From Leptospira chreensis (GTDB lineage Bacteria > Spirochaetota > Leptospiria > Leptospirales > Leptospiraceae): 64,000 bases of DNA. Made by a program: the position numbers and the translations under genes. Position 1 is the first letter of the stretch. Each line of letters starts with the position of its first letter. The notes under the pieces are model-generated. The model made no database searches, was not told the DNA's origin, and was given only the letters and a program-made list of their open reading frames with translations. Below, in pieces: positions 43,814-53,245 of this stretch. The stretch covers positions 1 to 64,000 of the forward strand of contig NZ_JAFFPS010000055.1 in the NCBI RefSeq assembly GCF_016919165.1, written 5' to 3'.

Positions 43814-45562
43814 ATGTCTTGCCTATTTTGCCAGAAAGGATCTTTGCAGTTTTCCAGATCAGTACCTGTCCGGGATGAACGAGAAACTCATTCTTTCCCT
43901 ACGGATGACATTGTAGGAAATTCCCTCAGTCGGTTCCATGAAATTTATGAATGCCAGGACTGTCATAGCCTTTGGTGGATCAAAACGCGAGGTACGGGAG
44001 ATCCTAGGTCCACCTATCCAGAGTTTTACGAACAAACAGCCGAACGATTCGATGATCAGCGTTCAGAATTGATCCGGAACCCCAGCGTTGCGGGAATCAT
44101 TCTCCATAAAGATTCTGCCTTTCCTTATTCTTTTTTTGAAGAGATTTTGGAGATCGTTGTTTTGTCAGAGAAGGAGAGATTAAAAGAACTCTATCTAAGT
44201 AGAGAACAAAATGTCCACACTTCCGTAAAACTTTGGTTAAGGCGCTGGTTTCTGAAAGAATATCCGCAGGAGTCTGAAGAGATTCAAAAAAAAGGATTTC
44301 CTTCTTTTTCGAATCAACTTTTGAGTTTGGATGCGGAAGAGTCCGTTCTTGTATCTGAATTTATCGCAAGAGACCAGTTTGCTTTTATCACTTCTTGTGA
44401 AGACAAATGGCAGCTACAAACCTATGATCTAAATATAAAACAAATCCTTTGGACAAAACAGATCCAAAGACCTTTTTTGGAAGGTTTACAAATTCCGATT
44501 CTTTTTTACCAATCAGGTTACCTCTGTTCCTACCAAGGTTTCCAAAATGGATCCGAGTATTATTCCAAACTCCACAGGCCAGAAACTCTATGTATTTATA
44601 CCTTAGAGGGAAAAGAAATTCTATCCATCTCATTAAAATTTCGATGTTACGAAATCCTTTCTACGGAAGAAAGAGATATCTCCGAAAGTCGAATTTCGCA
44701 TAACTTTAATTTTACGATTCTATCGGACAAACTTTATCTGCCCCACCAGTCCCAAATCCATGTTTATGATTTAAAAACGGGCAAACAATTACGAACCATC
44801 TCCCTTCCGAAATCAGAGGTTTTTTCAGGCAAAGCCTTTGAAACCGAATCTGGTCAATTGTTGTTCCATACATTGAAGGGGCTTGTTGGGATGAATGCAG
44901 AAGATCAAGTGATCTTTCATTATTCCTCTCCTTATCATCCTGTGTTTATAGATTCGGCACTTCGTTTGTACTATTATTATTCCATTGTAGAATCAGCTGA
45001 CTCTGGAAAAAAAATAGAATTCAAACAGACACATGCTTCTGGAATTAGTTTGATTCGCGCGTTGGCATCAAAGCCAGTGGAATTTCCTGGCGGCATCTAT
45101 TTACCTTTCTCCATGGATGGATCTTATCTTTTAGATTCCCAATTGAAAATCATCAAAGAACTCCCTTTTAGTTCGACAGACACAATCGGCCCTCATGCTT
45201 TTGGAATCGAAAAAACTCCCGTCCTTGTTACCGACGACCGCATTACTATCACCGATGATTACTCGGGGATTTATATGATTGATTTTTCAGGAAATCTGAT
45301 CTTTGAAAAAGAAATTCAATCGGAAGTATTATCTCTCTTCACGTTTGATGGAAAACACATTGTGGTCGTTCTGACAAAACAGGATGACTATAGTGATGGA
45401 GAGCAGATCGAACTCATTTTACTTTCTCCCGATGGAAATATCATTAAAGAAAAAATCCTACCAAGTTTGCCGGGTCTGTCTGTGAGTTTTGATGGTATCT
45501 CTGTGTTTGCCAAAGGAAATCAAATTTATTCGATCGATTTGTTTGCTACGGGAAAGGTGTAA
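43814..45562 (+). CDS. Zinc-ribbon protein with propeller-like repeats
   Basis: 582 aa, no signal peptide. The N-terminus has two CxxC pairs (Cys3/Cys6 and Cys47/Cys50 in YECQDCHSLW), probably one zinc ribbon. Residues ~150-580 are repeats with WD/PQQ-like spacing (QIHVYDLKTGKQLRTISL, GIYMIDFSGNLIFEKEI), so a beta-propeller is likely. Its stop overlaps the next ATG by one base (TAATG), coupling it to the SpoIIE phosphatase. Function unknown; a sensor or scaffold for that phosphatase is an inference. Confidence 0.72.
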   Translation: MSCLFCQKGSLQFSRSVPVRDERETHSFPTDDIVGNSLSRFHEIYECQDCHSLWWIKTRGTGDPRSTYPEFYEQTAERFDDQRSELIRNPSVAGIILHKDSAFPYSFFEEILEIVVLSEKERLKELYLSREQNVHTSVKLWLRRWFLKEYPQESEEIQKKGFPSFSNQLLSLDAEESVLVSEFIARDQFAFITSCEDKWQLQTYDLNIKQILWTKQIQRPFLEGLQIPILFYQSGYLCSYQGFQNGSEYYSKLHRPETLCIYTLEGKEILSISLKFRCYEILSTEERDISESRISHNFNFTILSDKLYLPHQSQIHVYDLKTGKQLRTISLPKSEVFSGKAFETESGQLLFHTLKGLVGMNAEDQVIFHYSSPYHPVFIDSALRLYYYYSIVESADSGKKIEFKQTHASGISLIRALASKPVEFPGGIYLPFSMDGSYLLDSQLKIIKELPFSSTDTIGPHAFGIEKTPVLVTDDRITITDDYSGIYMIDFSGNLIFEKEIQSEVLSLFTFDGKHIVVVLTKQDDYSDGEQIELILLSPDGNIIKEKILPSLPGLSVSFDGISVFAKGNQIYSIDLFATGKV

Positions 45563-47589
45563 TGAAAGCGTTTTGCCGTCGTTCCTTCCTCCTTGTAACA
45601 TTTTTGTTTTTCGGAAATATCTCAATTTTTTCGGAAGTTCCAAGAATCGATATCAATGAGATCGGATCTTTACCTTTGTATCTCGCCGATTCGATGTTAG
45701 TTTTGGAAGATCCAACCAATGATTTGAACTTTGAAACCATTCAGTCCCCGAATTACGAATCCAAGTTTATCAAAGTCCCATCCTCCAAAGAAGCCTTTAA
45801 CTTTTCCTATTCCAAATCTACTTATTGGCTTAGGGTTCACTTGCAAAATCAAAGTCCCAGTGCGAGAGAGATTGCGATTGTAGTTGCCTATCCTCGTTTG
45901 CAAACCTTGGATTTGTACTTTCAAAATCCGAGAGGTGCTAGAGAAATCCAATCGGGATATTCGATTCCCATGTCGAAACGACACTACCGCAGTCGTTTTT
46001 TTGTATTTCCGCTGACATTTCCAGAAAATTCAAATGCGATACTCTACTTAAAAGTCAGTTCTCCCAACGCGATCAACCTTCCCATCCAATTGTGGAACAA
46101 AGCCGCCTACGATCGCCATGAGATTGATGACCATGTCATCCAAGCCATTTACTTTGGGATTGCCCTTGCCATGGTGGTATTCAATTTGTTTGTATTTTTT
46201 ATACTCAAAGATTCTAACTATTTGTTGTATGTTCTTCTCGTTTTTTCCACGGCCTTTACGATTGCTTCGCATAACGGGATTGCATCGGAATACTTATGGC
46301 AAAATTCCCCATGGATGGATCAGTATTCTATAAATATTTTTATCTCTGTTGTTTTGATTCTATTTCTCGCATTTATGCGGAAATTATTAAACACGGAGAA
46401 GTTAGTTCCAAAATTAGATTTTTGCAGTAAAATACTAATTTTAATACAAATCGTCTTACCCGTTTTGTACATTTTTTCCTTTGATTCGTTTATCAAAATC
46501 ATGGTGGTGAGCCATTCCTTCACAGCCTTTTGGATTTTGTTCACGGCGACTCTCTGTTCCTTCCAAAAAGAAAGGATCGCCTATTTTTTCCTATTGGCAT
46601 TTGCATTTTTATTTTTAGCTTTGATAGTTTCGACACTGCGGGCCCTCGGGTTCATTCCTACCAATTCATTTACAATTGATGGGCCACAGTTTGGATCGGC
46701 CGCCGAAATGTTGTTACTTGCCTTTGCCCTTGCCGATCGTTACAATACCATCATCAAAGAAAAGGAAACAGCAGAGGCACTTGTAAAATTCAATTTGGAA
46801 AAATCCAATTTTGATTTAGAAGAAAAAGTCAAGGAACGCACGCAAACTTTGAATCGTACACTCAGTGCTATGAGAAGGGATCTTTTTGTGGCAAAAAAAA
46901 TTCAAGAGAATTCTCTCATCACCGACCCGAATCTCATCAAACAATTAAATCTTGTGTATCGATACCTTCCTGTCTCAGAAGTGGGTGGAGACTTTTTTGA
47001 TATTTGCCAATTGAATGAATCCAAATATAGAATTCTCATCGCAGATGCTACGGGCCACGGAGTCCACGCAGCTATGATCACAATGGCCATCAAGGGTTTG
47101 TATGATAATATCAAAACCTTTGAACTCAGTCCTTCCAAAGTAATGGAAATTTTTAACGAAGAGTTTATGGATAACTTTGTTTCACTCAATAGCCTTTTGA
47201 CGGCTTTGATTTTGGATATTGATATCGCTACCAAAACCATCCAATTTGCTTCTGCAGGCCATCCGCCTGCTGTACTTTTGCGAAAGAACCAAATCCAACT
47301 CTTAGAAAAAACCGGCCGGATGATGGGTTTGAAAAAACAAATCCACTATGGGCAATCGGAGCTGACCTGGGATGCGGGAGATCGGCTTTTTGTATTTACC
47401 GACGGGGTTTTTGAAGCTTTCAACCTGAAAGAAGAGGAATTTGGGGAGGAATCTCTCTACCATCTCTTCCAATCCACAAGGAATCTAAGCCTTACGGAAG
47501 TCGAAGACCACCTCCTAAAAACACTACAAATATTTCTAAATGGTCAGGATCGCCAGGACGACTTAACCATTCTCGGGATCGATTTTTAA
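45562..47589 (+). CDS. 7TM-DISM receptor with SpoIIE-type PP2C phosphatase domain
   Basis: 675 aa. Signal peptide, then an extracytoplasmic 7TMR-DISMED2 sensory domain (~30-175: STYWLRVHLQNQSPSAREIAIVVAYP). Seven helices (~185-400) and a coiled coil (~400-435) follow, then a SpoIIE/PP2C phosphatase (~440-675: VGGDFFDICQL, IADATGHGVHAAMITMAIKG, FASAGHPPAVLL, FTDGVFEAFN). The metal-binding Asp residues are present. Such proteins transmit an external signal by dephosphorylating an anti-sigma-antagonist type protein; no such partner is adjacent. Confidence 0.93.
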   Translation: MKAFCRRSFLLVTFLFFGNISIFSEVPRIDINEIGSLPLYLADSMLVLEDPTNDLNFETIQSPNYESKFIKVPSSKEAFNFSYSKSTYWLRVHLQNQSPSAREIAIVVAYPRLQTLDLYFQNPRGAREIQSGYSIPMSKRHYRSRFFVFPLTFPENSNAILYLKVSSPNAINLPIQLWNKAAYDRHEIDDHVIQAIYFGIALAMVVFNLFVFFILKDSNYLLYVLLVFSTAFTIASHNGIASEYLWQNSPWMDQYSINIFISVVLILFLAFMRKLLNTEKLVPKLDFCSKILILIQIVLPVLYIFSFDSFIKIMVVSHSFTAFWILFTATLCSFQKERIAYFFLLAFAFLFLALIVSTLRALGFIPTNSFTIDGPQFGSAAEMLLLAFALADRYNTIIKEKETAEALVKFNLEKSNFDLEEKVKERTQTLNRTLSAMRRDLFVAKKIQENSLITDPNLIKQLNLVYRYLPVSEVGGDFFDICQLNESKYRILIADATGHGVHAAMITMAIKGLYDNIKTFELSPSKVMEIFNEEFMDNFVSLNSLLTALILDIDIATKTIQFASAGHPPAVLLRKNQIQLLEKTGRMMGLKKQIHYGQSELTWDAGDRLFVFTDGVFEAFNLKEEEFGEESLYHLFQSTRNLSLTEVEDHLLKTLQIFLNGQDRQDDLTILGIDF

Positions 47590-47687
47590 CTTTTTTTAAA
47601 AATTAGTTTAATATTAAATAATTATAACATCAAACCACTTCATATTGTAGTCTATTTTCCAATAGTAAATCAATATTGGAGAACCTT

Positions 47688-48764
47688 GTGAAATCATTAT
47701 TTTCAGAAGCAAAGTTAGGAAATCTTTCCCTAAAAAATAAAGTGGTAATGGCCCCCATGACCCGATCTCGTTCCCTTGGAAATGTGCCTGGTGACCTCGT
47801 TGCCACGTATTATGAACAAAGAGCCGAAGCGGGACTCATCGTAACCGAAGGAACTTCACCATCACCGAATGGTCTTGGTTATGCGAGAATTCCTGGAATT
47901 TTTTCCGAAGAACAAACCAAAGCCTGGAAAAAAGTAACCGATAAAGTCCATGCCAAAGGAAGTAAAATTTTTGTGCAACTGATGCATACAGGTCGAATTG
48001 GACATGAACTCAATTTACCTAAAGGAGCAAAAGTTCTTGGACCTTCTGCAATTCATGCCAAAGGAGAAATGTGGACCGATGCGGAAGGAATGAAAGACCA
48101 TCCGACACCACAAGAGATGACCAAAGCAGAATTAAAATCGACTTTAGAAGAATTTGTAAATGCATCTAAAAATGCAGTCCAAGCCGGTTTTGATGGAGTG
48201 GAATTACATGCAGCCAACGGATATTTACTCGAACAGTTTTTACATCCAAGTTCGAACCAAAGAACCGATGAATACGGTGGTTCGATTGAAAACAGAATTC
48301 GTTATATCATAGAAGTTGCCACTGCCGTGAGTGCAGCCATCGGAAAAGAAAAAACAGCAATCCGTTTATCTCCTTACGGCGCATACAATGACCTGCTTCC
48401 ATTCCCAGAAACTCATGCCGAATACTCATTGTTAGCTGAAAAGTTAAACGAAGTCGGAATTGTTTACATCCATTTGGTGGACCACTCTTCTATGGGAGCA
48501 CCCACTGTGGAACCAGAAACAGTGCAAAACATTCGCACAGCATTCAAAGGAACCCTAATCCTCAGCGGTGGGTATGACGCAGAACGTGCGGAAAAAGATC
48601 TCACTTCCGGACTTGCTGACCTGGTTGCCTTTGGAAAACCTTTCCTTGCCAACCCTGACCTCGTCACAAGGTTCCAAAAGAATATCCCCCTTGCTTCCTT
48701 TGACCAAACCACGCTTTATTCACCTGGCGAAAAAGGGTATAGCGATTATGCTTTTGCAGGCTAA
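47688..48764 (+). CDS. Old Yellow Enzyme-type NADH:flavin oxidoreductase / alkene reductase
   Basis: 358 aa from GTG 47688, which has GGAG six bases upstream; TTG 47676 is in frame but poorly placed. FMN TIM-barrel signatures: NKVVMAPMTRSRS, QLMHTGRIGH, DGVELHAANGYLLEQFLHPSSNQRTDEYGGS (active-site His/Asn pair) and PFLANPDLVTRFQ. It reduces activated double bonds or nitroesters with NAD(P)H. Stands alone. Confidence 0.93.
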   Translation: MKSLFSEAKLGNLSLKNKVVMAPMTRSRSLGNVPGDLVATYYEQRAEAGLIVTEGTSPSPNGLGYARIPGIFSEEQTKAWKKVTDKVHAKGSKIFVQLMHTGRIGHELNLPKGAKVLGPSAIHAKGEMWTDAEGMKDHPTPQEMTKAELKSTLEEFVNASKNAVQAGFDGVELHAANGYLLEQFLHPSSNQRTDEYGGSIENRIRYIIEVATAVSAAIGKEKTAIRLSPYGAYNDLLPFPETHAEYSLLAEKLNEVGIVYIHLVDHSSMGAPTVEPETVQNIRTAFKGTLILSGGYDAERAEKDLTSGLADLVAFGKPFLANPDLVTRFQKNIPLASFDQTTLYSPGEKGYSDYAFAG

Positions 48765-48831
48765 TCACAGTTAACAAAAGATAATTTATTTTTTGTTTGG
48801 GCGGTTCGAATTCCACCAAAACAGAAATTCC

Positions 48832-48945
48832 TTGGTAGCCTCGACCGGGCTACTCCAGGGTCCGCCTTCGCTCCCGTCACCTACCATCTAACGATGGCAG
48901 GTGACCAAGCCTTCCGTATCCCTACCGCAGGAATGACCCTTTCAC
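48832..48945. other. Structured intergenic element between OYE and carbonic anhydrase genes
   Basis: About 115 bp, GC-rich, with successive hairpins: GTAGCC/GGGCTAC, then GTCACCTACCATC/GATGGCAGGTGAC (one mismatch, 4-nt loop). The surrounding 48765-49062 has no gene. It could be a terminator or a decayed repeat; it is not one of the three 49-55 bp repeat copies. Confidence 0.4.
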
Positions 48946-49062
48946 CAAACACCTCCAATCCCTTGACCGTTTGCTAAATGCAATGTGCAGATTTGCCAGA
49001 GAAATCTATCCGTAGAAAATTGTTTTCTTGCCCATTCTGTTATATTGGACTTTATTTCCACT

Positions 49063-49671
49063 ATGTCAAACTCACTCATACAACAAGAAAACAGCAAAGT
49101 TCATAAAGAAGTCATAGGTGCGAACGAAAAGTACGTATCAGAATTTGGGAGGAAGGGGGAACTAGCCCTCCCTCCAGCGAGAAGTTTTACCATCCTTACC
49201 TGTATGGATGCAAGACTTGACCCCGCCAAGTATGCGGGCCTTGCCGAAGGGGATGCCCATGTGATTCGCAATGCCGGTGGTCGTGCCAGCGATGATGCGC
49301 TCCGGTCACTGGTGATTTCTTATAAGCTCCTTGGAACCAAAGAATTTTTTGTCATCCACCACTCTGATTGTGGGATGCAATTGTTTACCGATCCGATCAT
49401 TCGAAACCTACTCGCTAAAAGTTTGAAAACGGCAACGGTCGATGCCAATGGATGGCGCAATTTGGAAGAGTCTGGTGGTTCGGAAGAAGCCAAGTTTGTT
49501 CCTTTTCTCACTTTTGAAAACTTGGAACAAAGTGTGATCGATGATGTAAAACGCATTCGAAACCATCCTTTAATTCCCAAAGACATTCCTGTTTATGGAT
49601 ATTATTACGATGTCAAAACAGGAAAATTAGTAGAAGTAACGGAGGCCACAAAGATAGGAAGAGCCTCCTGA
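49063..49671 (+). CDS. Beta-type carbonic anhydrase
   Basis: 202 aa from ATG 49063. Zinc ligands Cys47 (TCMDARLDP), His100 and Cys103 (VIHHSDCGM), with Asp49/Arg51 as the catalytic dyad. [17 protein letters not shown] is the family core. It interconverts CO2 and bicarbonate in the cytoplasm. It belongs to the shorter, single-domain beta group. A frame open upstream to 48985 is not needed for the fold. A good terminator follows. Confidence 0.93.
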   Translation: MSNSLIQQENSKVHKEVIGANEKYVSEFGRKGELALPPARSFTILTCMDARLDPAKYAGLAEGDAHVIRNAGGRASDDALRSLVISYKLLGTKEFFVIHHSDCGMQLFTDPIIRNLLAKSLKTATVDANGWRNLEESGGSEEAKFVPFLTFENLEQSVIDDVKRIRNHPLIPKDIPVYGYYYDVKTGKLVEVTEATKIGRAS

Positions 49672-49708
49672 AAACAAACTTAGTCCAACAATATACGAAT
49701 CTCCTTTT

Positions 49709-49744
49709 GACCCCATCTAATCGCACGTTAGTTGGGGTCTTTCG
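49709..49744 (+). terminator. Rho-independent terminator after carbonic anhydrase gene
   Basis: GACCCCA..CTAA pairs with TTAG..TGGGGTC around a 7-nt loop with one mismatch, followed by TTTCGATTTTT. Confidence 0.85.
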
Positions 49745-49910
49745 ATTTTTACGAAGCCTCCAAAACTAATTACACCATCTACCATACCGGAAAGGATCCC
49801 TTCGACTTAAAGATAGGATCTAAGAATCTAAAATACGAACTTATCAGAAATAAATTCTAGAGTTTTAGGATTTAGATTTTGGAAATAAGGCTTTCGTGAT
49901 AGAAGGAAAG

Positions 49911-49965
49911 CATTGGGAGGCGGGTCTAGTTCCCCACCCTCAAATCGGGCGGGGATACGAATATC
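49911..49965. repeat. Interspersed GC-rich intergenic repeat, copy 2
   Basis: 55 bp from CATTGGGAGG to GAATATC, identical to copy 3 at 58271-58325 and almost identical to copy 1. It lies in a ~320-bp gene-free stretch between the carbonic anhydrase terminator and the arsR-like gene; nothing else is seen there. Confidence 0.88.
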
Positions 49966-50066
49966 CAACCTGTACCGGCCCAACTTCCCCTCACTCCGTT
50001 CGGCTCAAAAACCCCCTTGACAAAAATTGATTCCCTTTGAACTTTACCAAAAGGTTAATTAGCTAA

Positions 50067-50414
50067 ATGGTTAAATTACAGGAATCTGAAGAAGCACTGA
50101 ATGCCACCTTCCAAGCGTTGGCAGACCCTACGCGTCGCAAGATCCTCATGCAATTAGTTTCCGGAGAGGCGACGGTTCTCCAATTGGCGGAACCTTTCGA
50201 GATGAGCCTACCTGGAATCTCCAAACATCTGAAAGTTTTGGAAAAGGCGGGACTCATCGAAAAAGGTAAGGCGGCCCAGTTTCGGCCTTGTCGTTTGAAG
50301 GTAGAGGCATTGCAAGAAGCCAACCAATGGTTGGAACAATACAAACGGTTATGGGAAGAACGATTGGATCGTTTGGACGCATACCTAATCGAATTACAAA
50401 AATCAAAAGGATAA
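50067..50414 (+). CDS. ArsR-family transcriptional regulator
   Basis: 115 aa winged-helix protein: ATFQALADPTRRKILMQLVSG, ATVLQLAEPFEMSLPGISKHLKVLEKAGLIEK and a C-terminal helical tail. No metal-binding ELCVC motif, so not a metal sensor. It belongs to the group commonly paired with AHSA1/SRPBCC genes, and the next gene is exactly that, 7 bp downstream. Confidence 0.92.
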   Translation: MVKLQESEEALNATFQALADPTRRKILMQLVSGEATVLQLAEPFEMSLPGISKHLKVLEKAGLIEKGKAAQFRPCRLKVEALQEANQWLEQYKRLWEERLDRLDAYLIELQKSKG

Positions 50415-50421
50415 AGTTAAT

Positions 50422-51399
50422 ATGTTTCAATCAGAAGTAGTTCTCACATTAGAAGAAAAAGTAGTTCGCATTGAACGATTGTTTGATGCCCCTGTCCAAC
50501 TTGTTTGGGAAGTTTGGACAAACCCTGTACATATTGAAAAATGGTGGGGACCAAAGGGATTTACTAACCCAACAGTGGAGTTTGATTTTAAAGTGGGTGG
50601 ATCGTATCGAATTGTTATGCGATCACCCGAAGGAGTTGATTATCCAGTCAAAGGAAAGTTCTTAGAAATAACACCTTTTCAAAGTTTTGTGATTAGCGAT
50701 TTAGTGGATGAACATCCAGAGGAATGGGTAAAGGATGTTCAGAAAATGACGGGAACTACTGGCGATCGAGACATCTTAAATTCAAAATTGAGAGTTCAAT
50801 TTGAAGAAGCAGAGGGAAAAACCAAAGTAACACTTTTCACTGAATTTGCGAACAATCAAGTTCGTGACGGATTTGCCAAATCCGGTATGAAAGAAGGTTG
50901 GTCAGACAGTTTTGAAAAATTAGAAACGAATGCATTGCCTAATCCAAATCAAATCAGTTTAGAAAAGAAACTAAACCATCCACAAGAATTAGTTTTTAAT
51001 GCACTGTCAAACCCACTCACGATTGATTCTTGGTGGGGTCCGAGCGGATTCAAAACGACAACCAAAACTATGGATTTCAAAGTCGGTGGGAAATGGATTT
51101 TTACGATGCTTGGACCAGATGGAAAAGTTTGGCCGAACACCATCGAATACAAAGTAATCAGAAAATTCGACTATATGGAATACCTACATGGATCGGGTGA
51201 AGAAAATAAAAATGATGATTTTTTAGTGAACGTATATCTAATTGCCCTCGATAAGAACCAAACATTGGTAAAGATGCAATTGACTTTTCCTGATACAAAC
51301 GTTCGAAATGCGGTGATCGGTTTTGGAGCGATTGAAAGTGGGCAGCAAACACTTTCTAGACTCAATCTATATTTGGATACAGAACATAAGTCTCCATAG
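50422..51399 (+). CDS. Tandem AHSA1/SRPBCC-domain protein
   Basis: 325 aa made of two AHSA1-type domains in one chain: residues ~10-165 (IERLFDAPVQLVWEVWTNPVHIEKWWGPKGF) and ~175-325 (LEKKLNHPQELVFNALSNPLTIDSWWGPSGF). Each keeps the WWGP and DFKVGG signatures. Such domains have a hydrophobic cavity and bind small lipophilic ligands. Usually each domain is a separate ~150-aa protein, so this is a duplication-fusion. Probably controlled by the ArsR-type gene just upstream. Confidence 0.9.
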   Translation: MFQSEVVLTLEEKVVRIERLFDAPVQLVWEVWTNPVHIEKWWGPKGFTNPTVEFDFKVGGSYRIVMRSPEGVDYPVKGKFLEITPFQSFVISDLVDEHPEEWVKDVQKMTGTTGDRDILNSKLRVQFEEAEGKTKVTLFTEFANNQVRDGFAKSGMKEGWSDSFEKLETNALPNPNQISLEKKLNHPQELVFNALSNPLTIDSWWGPSGFKTTTKTMDFKVGGKWIFTMLGPDGKVWPNTIEYKVIRKFDYMEYLHGSGEENKNDDFLVNVYLIALDKNQTLVKMQLTFPDTNVRNAVIGFGAIESGQQTLSRLNLYLDTEHKSP

Positions 51400-51463
51400 A
51401 ATCATCTGATCTCTATGGTTTCAAAAAATTGGGAAGAAGTAACTATCAAAGGGAATCAATAAC

Positions 51464-51844
51464 ATGTTAAAAAGTTTCATTGCAGTTTTTGTTGGACTTC
51501 TAACCAACGTTGTCCTCTCCATCCTGTCGGATTTAATTTTAAAAGTCACAGGATATATTCCTTATGATCATTTGTTCGTATCTACACCAATCGTTTTGTT
51601 TGTGTTAGGTTACCGAATTGTTTTTAGTATATTCGGATGTTATTTGACAGCGAGATTGGCGCCTCAAAATCCGATGAAACATTCTTATATTTTAGGTGGG
51701 GTAGGTTTGATACTAGGAATTGCCGGTGTGATCTTTGCCGGACATTTAGGACCATGGTGGTATTCTTGGTCTCTAGTCATCCTAACTCCACCAATTGCTT
51801 ATTTAGGCGGAAAACTTTATGTATGGCAGGAAAATACAAAATGA
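51464..51844 (+). CDS. Small integral membrane protein of unknown function
   Basis: 126 aa with four hydrophobic helices (about residues 4-26, 42-62, 74-93 and 98-118). No recognised motif apart from Gly-rich helix 3 (ILGGVGLILGIAGVIFAGHLGPWW). It overlaps the MATE gene by 4 bp (ATGA) and follows the AHSA1 gene, so it is part of the same operon. Confidence 0.75.
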   Translation: MLKSFIAVFVGLLTNVVLSILSDLILKVTGYIPYDHLFVSTPIVLFVLGYRIVFSIFGCYLTARLAPQNPMKHSYILGGVGLILGIAGVIFAGHLGPWWYSWSLVILTPPIAYLGGKLYVWQENTK

Positions 51845-53232
51845 CAAGTGCTAGTTTATGGGATGATTTAAAAAAGGCCTTAGCGGGTTCTGAAGAAGAC
51901 TATACGGAAGTTAGTATCCGTAAAGCATTGTTTCTCCTATCAGTTCCTATGGTATTGGAACTCGTATTAGAGTCTGTATTTGCCGTTGTTGATATTTATT
52001 TTGTAAGTGCCTTGGGTGCCTCTGCGGTGGCGACCGTCGGTCTTACTGAAACCTATCTATTCCTTTTGTATTCGGTAGCAATGGGATTATCGTTTTCGGT
52101 AACAGCCGTTGTTGCACGAAGGATTGGAGAAAAAGAAAAAGATAAAGCGGGAATTGCGGCGGTTCAGTCCATTTGGATTGCTATCATTGCATCAGTTCCT
52201 TTTGCCATAGCCGGTATATTTTTCTCTAAAGAACTTTTGACACTTATGGGTGGAGATGAGTGGGTTCTCACCGAAGGGTATCACTATATGCAATGGATGT
52301 TAGGTGGTAATATAGTGATTGTATTACTTTTCCTTATCAATGCAGTTTTTCGTGGTGCCGGTGATGCAGCAATCTCCATGAGAGTATTATGGATTTCCAA
52401 TGGACTAAATATTGTTTTGGATCCCATTCTTATTTTTGGATGGGGACCTATTCCTGCCTATGGAATTACCGGTGCGGCCATTGCGACAAACTTGGGACGA
52501 GGAATTGGAGTCTTGTTTCAGTTGTGGTTATTGTTTCAAGGTGGGAAACATATTCGCATCCTAAAATCTCATCTAAAAATCGAATGGGAAACGATCCAAG
52601 GTTTGTTAAAAACTTCTCTTGGTGGAATTGGCCAGATGATCGTGGGAATGACTTCCTGGATTTTTATCATGAGAATTCTTTCCGAATTTGGAAGTCAAAC
52701 CGTTGCTGGAGCTACCATAGCAATGCGAACCATGATGTTTACCATGATGCCTTCCTGGGGTATGTCCAATGCAGTGGCAACCCTCGTGGGTCAAAACCTC
52801 GGAGCAGGAAAACCAGAACGCGCTGAACAATCCGTATGGTTTACCGGGTTCTGTAACATGGGTTATTTGATACTGGTTGCCTTTGTTTACTACTTTTGGG
52901 GAGACAACTTAATAGCTATCTTTACCGAGGATAAAGAAGTCATTCGGATTGGCGGAGATTGGTTAGAAATTGTATCCTATTCGTATTTTATTTATGCTTG
53001 GTGGATGGCAGCAGGACAGGCATTTAACGGTGCCGGTGATACCATCACTCCTACAAAAATCAATGTGGTATTCTTTTGGATCATTCAAATTCCTTTAGCT
53101 TATCTATTGGGAAAACACTTAGCCTATGGTCCCACCGGAGTTTTCTGGGCAATTATGATTTCAGAAACATCTGTGGGTGTATTTACACTTTGGTTATTTA
53201 CCAAAGGAACTTGGAAACAAACAAAGATTTAG
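51841..53232 (+). CDS. MATE-family multidrug efflux protein
   Basis: 463 aa from ATG 51841, which overlaps the previous stop by 4 bp; the frame is open further upstream but that part is the shadow of the preceding gene. Twelve helices in two MATE repeats: PMVLELVLESVFAVVDIYFVSALGASAVATVGL in the first and TSWIFIMRILSEFGSQTVAGATIAMRT in the second. Na+ or H+ coupled export of drugs or metabolites. Operon with the ArsR/AHSA1 genes. Confidence 0.92.
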   Translation: MTSASLWDDLKKALAGSEEDYTEVSIRKALFLLSVPMVLELVLESVFAVVDIYFVSALGASAVATVGLTETYLFLLYSVAMGLSFSVTAVVARRIGEKEKDKAGIAAVQSIWIAIIASVPFAIAGIFFSKELLTLMGGDEWVLTEGYHYMQWMLGGNIVIVLLFLINAVFRGAGDAAISMRVLWISNGLNIVLDPILIFGWGPIPAYGITGAAIATNLGRGIGVLFQLWLLFQGGKHIRILKSHLKIEWETIQGLLKTSLGGIGQMIVGMTSWIFIMRILSEFGSQTVAGATIAMRTMMFTMMPSWGMSNAVATLVGQNLGAGKPERAEQSVWFTGFCNMGYLILVAFVYYFWGDNLIAIFTEDKEVIRIGGDWLEIVSYSYFIYAWWMAAGQAFNGAGDTITPTKINVVFFWIIQIPLAYLLGKHLAYGPTGVFWAIMISETSVGVFTLWLFTKGTWKQTKI

Positions 53233-53245
53233 ATAATTAAACCTT

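Noticed and set aside
52389..52826. 145-codon frame inside the MATE gene in another frame
   Set aside because: Trp/His-rich nonsense composition and full overlap with conserved MATE sequence.
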